Below are positions 4,836-8,524 of a DNA stretch of 8,524 bases, one piece after another. Position 1 is the stretch's first letter; the number at the start of each line of letters is the position of its first letter. The DNA is from an uncultured Odoribacter sp. GTDB taxonomy: Bacteria; Bacteroidota; Bacteroidia; Bacteroidales; Marinifilaceae. Location of the stretch: positions 1 to 8,524 of the forward strand of contig URJC01000091.1 of NCBI GenBank assembly GCA_900548135.1, read 5' to 3'. The notes below the pieces were generated by a model. The model worked only from the letters and a program-made list of their open reading frames with translations. It was not told the origin of the DNA and searched no databases. The translations under genes and the position numbers were made by a program.

Positions 4836-6137
4836 ATGCGCACATCTCAATTTCTCATCGGTGCAGCTTCGTCAGGCAGCGGAAAAACCACTTTCACGCT
4901 GGGATTATTGCGTGCGCTGAAAAACCGCGGTCTGAAAGTACAACCGTTCAAATGCGGCCCCGACTACCTGGACACCAAACACCATGCAGCTGCGGCCGGG
5001 CAAACGTCATATAATTTAGATACCTTCATGGCTTCAGCAACGCATGTACAAGAAGTATATGCCCGGCATAGCCAAACAGCAGACATCTGCATCACCGAGG
5101 GTGTTATGGGACTTTTCGACGGATACGATAACATGGCAGGCAGTAGCGCCGAACTTGCCGGCCTGTTGCATCTTCCCGTTATCCTCGTGGTCAATGCCCG
5201 GTCGACCGCTTACACCGTCGCAGCAATCCTCTATGGTTTCAAACATTTCCGTCCCGATATCCAAATTGCAGGAGCTGTATTCAACTTCGTCGGTTCCGAA
5301 TCGCATTACGCCTACCTGCAACAAGCCTGCCGGGATGCCGGCGTCGAAGCTCTGGGATATTTGCCCAAATGCAAAGGTATCGAAATACCCTCCCGCCACC
5401 TGGGCCTGAACATCGATAGTGAGTTTTGCTTCGATGAATTTGCCGACCGGATCGCCTGTCAGGTGGAACAAACGGTGGACATCGACCGTTTGCTGGATAT
5501 TTGTTCCTGTGCAACTGCCCCGTCGTCCTGTCTTCCGGGAGAAACAAACAGCCATTCCAGTGACATGCGTATTGCCGTCGCCTGTGACGAAGCTTTCAAT
5601 TTCATCTATCCGGAAAATTTACGTATACTGGAACAAAAAGGCAAACTCACTTTTTTCAGTCCGCTGTATGACAGTGAACTTCCCGTCTCCGACCTGGTAT
5701 ATTTACCCGGAGGCTACCCGGAATTTTACCTTTCCCGTTTGAGTGAAAACCGGACGATGCGGCAGTCGATACTGAATTATTGCCAAAATGGAGGACATCT
5801 GTTTGCCGAATGCGGGGGAATGATGTACCTCGGAGAATATATTACCGATACAGACGGACATTCCTATCCGATGTGCGGTTTTTTACCGCAAGGAGCAACG
5901 ATGGAAAATATGAAATTAAAACTCGGATATCGCAAAATTTTTCTGAACGGGCAGGAATACCGGGGCCACGAATTCCATTACTCCCGCATTATCCCGGGCC
6001 AAATCCCCCTGCCATCCATCGCCCGGGTAACGAATGCCAAAGGGATGGAAGTCGATACGCCGGTTTATCGTTCCGGGCATGTCACTGCCAGCTATATTCA
6101 CTTTTATTGGGGAGATATTCCCCCGTTCTTTATTTGA
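4836..6137 (+). CDS. cbiA: Cobyrinate a,c-diamide synthase CbiA
   Basis: CbiA uses ATP and glutamine to amidate the a and c carboxylates of cobyrinate, the first amidations of the corrin ring in the anaerobic B12 pathway; it is cytoplasmic. The 433 residues have the family's normal length and two-domain order. The N-terminal synthetase domain carries the P-loop GAASSGSGKTT (residues 9-19), followed by KCGPDYLDTKHH and TEGVMGLFDGYD. The C-terminal class I glutamine amidotransferase domain has YLPGGYPEFY, the nucleophile Cys326 in AECGGMMYL, and the near-terminal His422 in ASYIHFYWG. The ATG at 4836 is placed directly before the P-loop strand (MRTSQFLIGAASSGSGK) and leaves no room for more. It is divergent from the riboswitch-controlled receptor, has no riboswitch, and overlaps cbiB tail to tail by eight bases. 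Confidence 0.97.
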   Translation: MRTSQFLIGAASSGSGKTTFTLGLLRALKNRGLKVQPFKCGPDYLDTKHHAAAAGQTSYNLDTFMASATHVQEVYARHSQTADICITEGVMGLFDGYDNMAGSSAELAGLLHLPVILVVNARSTAYTVAAILYGFKHFRPDIQIAGAVFNFVGSESHYAYLQQACRDAGVEALGYLPKCKGIEIPSRHLGLNIDSEFCFDEFADRIACQVEQTVDIDRLLDICSCATAPSSCLPGETNSHSSDMRIAVACDEAFNFIYPENLRILEQKGKLTFFSPLYDSELPVSDLVYLPGGYPEFYLSRLSENRTMRQSILNYCQNGGHLFAECGGMMYLGEYITDTDGHSYPMCGFLPQGATMENMKLKLGYRKIFLNGQEYRGHEFHYSRIIPGQIPLPSIARVTNAKGMEVDTPVYRSGHVTASYIHFYWGDIPPFFI

Positions 6138-7074
6138 TAAACACGCATAGGTAGACCGCAACGATCGATACTACCGTAAGGAGAGTTACCATGTGATTCA
6201 CCCGGACTGCAATCCGGAAATCGGCATAGCTTATTTCCCTGTCGTTATCCCCGATATAAGGCTTCTCGACCAACAAACCGTGATACACATGAGCTCCTCC
6301 AAACCTGCAATTCAAAATTCCTGCCATAGCAGATTCGGGGAAACCCGAATTAGGACTGGCGTGCATATAACAATACCGGAAAATAAACCGGAAAAGACCG
6401 GGACGATAAGCCACCAAAGTCATAAACAAAGCAGTCAAACGGGCGGGAAAATAATTCAATCCATCATCCAAACGGGCCGCACAACATCCAAACAGACGAT
6501 AACGTTCATCCTTATAACCGATCATCGAATCCAGGGTGTTTACCATCTTATAAGCCATCATGGCCGGAAATCCGCCCAAAGCATAATAAAATAAAGGAGC
6601 CACAACCCCGTCACTCAAATTCTCTGCCATCGTTTCGAGCACAGCCGTATATATTTCCTTAGGCGATAATTCCGACGTATCTCTGCCTACAATCCAGGAC
6701 AGGCGTCGTCTTCCCGCCTCCACGCCCTGTTTTTTCAATGTATCGATGACTTCCTTCCCTTCCTGGATCAGGCTATGGTTAGCCAATCCATAAAAAACAA
6801 AGACAGACGCTACAATACAGAAACACCAATCTCCAACGGCCAGGGTCCCGACGGTTATCCCCCAACCGGCCATACCGACAAACAAAGGCAACGACAGAGC
6901 CACGATAGCCCCTTTCCATTTCCGGAATCGGCCGCAATTGAAATGCCGTTCTGCCCAAGAGATCATATTTCCAAACCCCACGACAGGATGCGGGATTGTC
7001 CGGGGATCCCCAAAAACCAGATCCAGCAGATAACCCGCAATCAAGGGAAGAATAACCAGCCACACCTCATTCAT
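6130..7074 (-). CDS. cbiB: Adenosylcobinamide-phosphate synthase CbiB
   Basis: CbiB is an inner-membrane enzyme that joins the aminopropanol-phosphate arm to adenosylcobyric acid, giving adenosylcobinamide phosphate; in the aerobic nomenclature it is called CobD. The 314 residues show the family hallmarks: DLVFGDP at residues 18-24 followed by HPV, a loop ending ETMAENLSDGVVAPLFYY (147-164), KMVNTLDSMIGYKDERY (176-192), and SPNSGFPESAMAG (240-252). Membrane segments are seen at about residues 4-17, 56-78, 82-99 and 155-172, with a terminal one at 296-312. The start overlaps the stop of cobD by eight bases (ATGAATGA), implying coupled translation. The next gene upstream makes the aminopropanol phosphate that this enzyme attaches. 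The stop lies inside the 3' end of the convergent cbiA. Confidence 0.96.
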   Translation of the reverse strand: MNEVWLVILPLIAGYLLDLVFGDPRTIPHPVVGFGNMISWAERHFNCGRFRKWKGAIVALSLPLFVGMAGWGITVGTLAVGDWCFCIVASVFVFYGLANHSLIQEGKEVIDTLKKQGVEAGRRRLSWIVGRDTSELSPKEIYTAVLETMAENLSDGVVAPLFYYALGGFPAMMAYKMVNTLDSMIGYKDERYRLFGCCAARLDDGLNYFPARLTALFMTLVAYRPGLFRFIFRYCYMHASPNSGFPESAMAGILNCRFGGAHVYHGLLVEKPYIGDNDREISYADFRIAVRVNHMVTLLTVVSIVAVYLCVFIK

Positions 7075-8101
7075 AAGGCTCTAATTTGATTTTATCTACA
7101 CTTTCCAATGCTTCCAACAAAAGCCGGTTTTTTGCCTCAGTCAGGGTATTCACCCTAAAATAGTGCGTGTCCAATCCTCTGAAATTGGAAGCATCCCGAA
7201 TCAATAGTCCATGTTCCTCCAACAGATATTTCTTTAAAGCCGAACTGTTGTAATCCGTTTCTACGAGAAAAAAAGACGTTCCCGAAGGCAAGGGACGGAA
7301 TCCGGAAATTCGGGCCATTTGTGCAGCGAACTCCTGCTGCCGGATCCTTAACAAAGAAGCATCCGGCAAACCTTCCCCGCCATGCCGGAGCAAGAATTTC
7401 CCGGCTTCTATCGCCAGCGCATTCACAGACCAAGGCTGCCCGAAGCAACCCACAAATTCGACGATAGCCGGATTTCCCAGCATATATCCCAAACGCAAGC
7501 CCGGAATAGCATAACACTTGGTCATCGATTTTATAACCAACAAATTCGAATATTCTTTCAGCAGTGATAAAGCCGACTCCGTACCGGGAGCAAAATGAAT
7601 AAACGATTCGTCGACAACCAGCACCATATCCGGATAATTTTTCACCAAAGCCGTAATTTCTTCCAGACTCCAGATTCGTCCGTCCGGATTATTGGGGTTA
7701 CAAATAAACATCAGATTGGTATGTTCGGGAATATGCTCCACATCCACCTGCCCGACGAATTGGATATGATGGTCATACAAGGTACATGCATCTTCGTACT
7801 CCGTAAACGACGGGACAGGTATCAACGTACGATTACCGGAAAAAGCATGAGCCACCATATAGAACAATTCCGTAGCCCCGTTTCCGACCAAAACCTGTTC
7901 GGGAGTAAGCCCGTGGTAGGCAGCAGCCACCTTACGGAAAGAACCGGCATCCGGTTCCGGATAATGAAAAATACCTTCGAGATGCGTACTCAAAAAATCA
8001 CACAAGGGACGGGTATCCACTTCATACCAGACATTTGTCGAAAAGTTCGCTTTTATTTGCACCTGCGATTTATAAAGGTCATCCCCATGTCCGTGAATCA
8101 T
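7067..8101 (-). CDS. cobD: L-threonine-O-3-phosphate decarboxylase CobD
   Basis: CobD is a PLP enzyme that decarboxylates threonine phosphate to (R)-1-amino-2-propanol phosphate, the linker between corrin ring and nucleotide loop. The 344-residue protein has the class I/II aminotransferase fold marks: GNGATELFY (73-81), NPNNPDG (135-141), the cofactor-binding aspartate in DESFIHF (Asp164), the PLP lysine Lys195 in SMTKCYAIPGLRLGY, and a C-terminal carboxylate-binding arginine in HYFRVNT (Arg316). The N-terminus MIHGHGDDLY is typical of CobD and not of histidinol-phosphate aminotransferase, its nearest look-alike. Its ATG follows the cobQ stop after two bases, and its stop overlaps cbiB, so cobQ, cobD and cbiB are one operon. 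Confidence 0.95.
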   Translation of the reverse strand: MIHGHGDDLYKSQVQIKANFSTNVWYEVDTRPLCDFLSTHLEGIFHYPEPDAGSFRKVAAAYHGLTPEQVLVGNGATELFYMVAHAFSGNRTLIPVPSFTEYEDACTLYDHHIQFVGQVDVEHIPEHTNLMFICNPNNPDGRIWSLEEITALVKNYPDMVLVVDESFIHFAPGTESALSLLKEYSNLLVIKSMTKCYAIPGLRLGYMLGNPAIVEFVGCFGQPWSVNALAIEAGKFLLRHGGEGLPDASLLRIRQQEFAAQMARISGFRPLPSGTSFFLVETDYNSSALKKYLLEEHGLLIRDASNFRGLDTHYFRVNTLTEAKNRLLLEALESVDKIKLEPYE

Positions 8102-8103
8102 AG

Positions 8104-8524
8104 TTATAAATATAAAGTTGAATAAATATAGTCCAAATCGACAGCTTTCCGCACCTGACCGGCCAGAAGGTCGTATTGCCGTTCTTTAAAAGCCCTGTAA
8201 TCAAAACCACTGCCGGCAGCCACTCCGAAACCTGCGGCCAAATCGTCTAAAACAACCGGATTGTCAAGGATACCGTGCATATAACTTCCCCAGCAGTCTG
8301 CGTTCAACCGATAACCGTCGGTTGTACCGTCCGCAAGGATATTGAGCGTTGTTTGCCGCTCTCCCGCGTGTAAAGGTGTCGTCGTCCCCATGTGAATCTG
8401 ATAACCGGCACAATCCGATTCATAATTCTTAAAACGGAAATGACTCTGACAAACCACCTTCGTATCCTGCATCACCGTGACCAGAGGCAGTAAACCCAAT
8501 CCGTCGGTCACGGTTTGCATACCT
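8104..8524 (-). CDS. cobQ: Cobyric acid synthase CobQ/CbiP, C-terminal part (cut by window edge)
   Basis: This is the last 139 or so residues of cobyric acid synthase, which amidates positions b, d, e and g of adenosylcobyrinate a,c-diamide. The fragment belongs to the class I glutamine amidotransferase domain. It has DGLGLLPLVT, then the CobQ-typical YESDCAGYQIHMG, and the catalytic histidine in GSYMHGILDN. The nucleophilic cysteine and the ATP-binding half lie beyond the right edge. The methionine at 8520 is internal, not the start, because the frame stays open to the edge and the full protein is around 490-510 residues in this family. It is the first seen gene of the cobQ-cobD-cbiB unit; its promoter is outside the window. 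Confidence 0.93.
   Translation of the reverse strand, partial: GMQTVTDGLGLLPLVTVMQDTKVVCQSHFRFKNYESDCAGYQIHMGTTTPLHAGERQTTLNILADGTTDGYRLNADCWGSYMHGILDNPVVLDDLAAGFGVAAGSGFDYRAFKERQYDLLAGQVRKAVDLDYIYSTLYL

Noticed and set aside
5034..5555. Long minus-strand frame opposite cbiA
   Set aside because: It is antisense to a clear cbiA, with no recognisable domain and no promoter or neighbour in that frame.
7595..8125. 176-codon plus-strand frame opposite cobD
   Set aside because: It is a shadow of cobD, whose PLP-enzyme motifs are unmistakable on the other strand.
1..8524. CRISPR arrays, insertion sequences, tRNA or rRNA genes
   Set aside because: I saw no regularly spaced repeats, no transposase frames with inverted repeats, and no tRNA- or rRNA-like segments on either strand.

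Overview
The window looks like a Bacteroidota (Bacteroidales-type) chromosome. It carries a TonB-dependent receptor with an N-terminal carboxypeptidase-D-like domain, TAnnTTTG-type -7 promoter elements, start codons without clear Shine-Dalgarno sequences, and class-typical cobalamin riboswitches. The codon style (many CCGG-containing codons, moderate GC) would suit an Odoribacter-like gut Bacteroidales, but that genus guess is weak. The whole window concerns vitamin B12: uptake on the left, late biosynthesis on the right.

Left part, minus strand. A cobalamin riboswitch (4449-4618) with its own promoter precedes a BtuB/HmuR-like outer-membrane receptor (2179-4383). Downstream, in the same direction and with no evident terminator, lie a multi-spanning membrane protein (1358-2053), a MotA/TolQ/ExbB-type proton channel split into two frames (1104-1346 and 746-1114), and a DUF2149 protein (426-749). 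These three match the order HmuT-HmuU-HmuV of the Porphyromonas hmuYRSTUV locus, without the CobN-like HmuS that normally sits between receptor and HmuT. They are probably a dedicated motor for the receptor. A second promoter and cobalamin riboswitch (193-371) then control a gene of which only the first 13 codons are present (1-41).

Right part. cbiA (4836-6137, plus strand) is divergent from the receptor and has a very short leader and no riboswitch of its own. It meets cbiB tail to tail with an 8-base overlap. cbiB, cobD (threonine-phosphate decarboxylase) and the 3' end of cobQ/cbiP form a tight minus-strand operon in the order cobQ-cobD-cbiB, entering from the right edge. Together these enzymes amidate cobyrinate at a and c (CbiA), amidate it further to cobyric acid (CobQ), make the aminopropanol-phosphate linker (CobD) and attach it to give adenosylcobinamide phosphate (CbiB).

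The points most worth checking are the frame break in the proton-channel gene, an exact 13-base copy of the riboswitch core in the leader downstream of the left riboswitch, and the pairing of a B12-regulated receptor with an HmuTUV-like motor.
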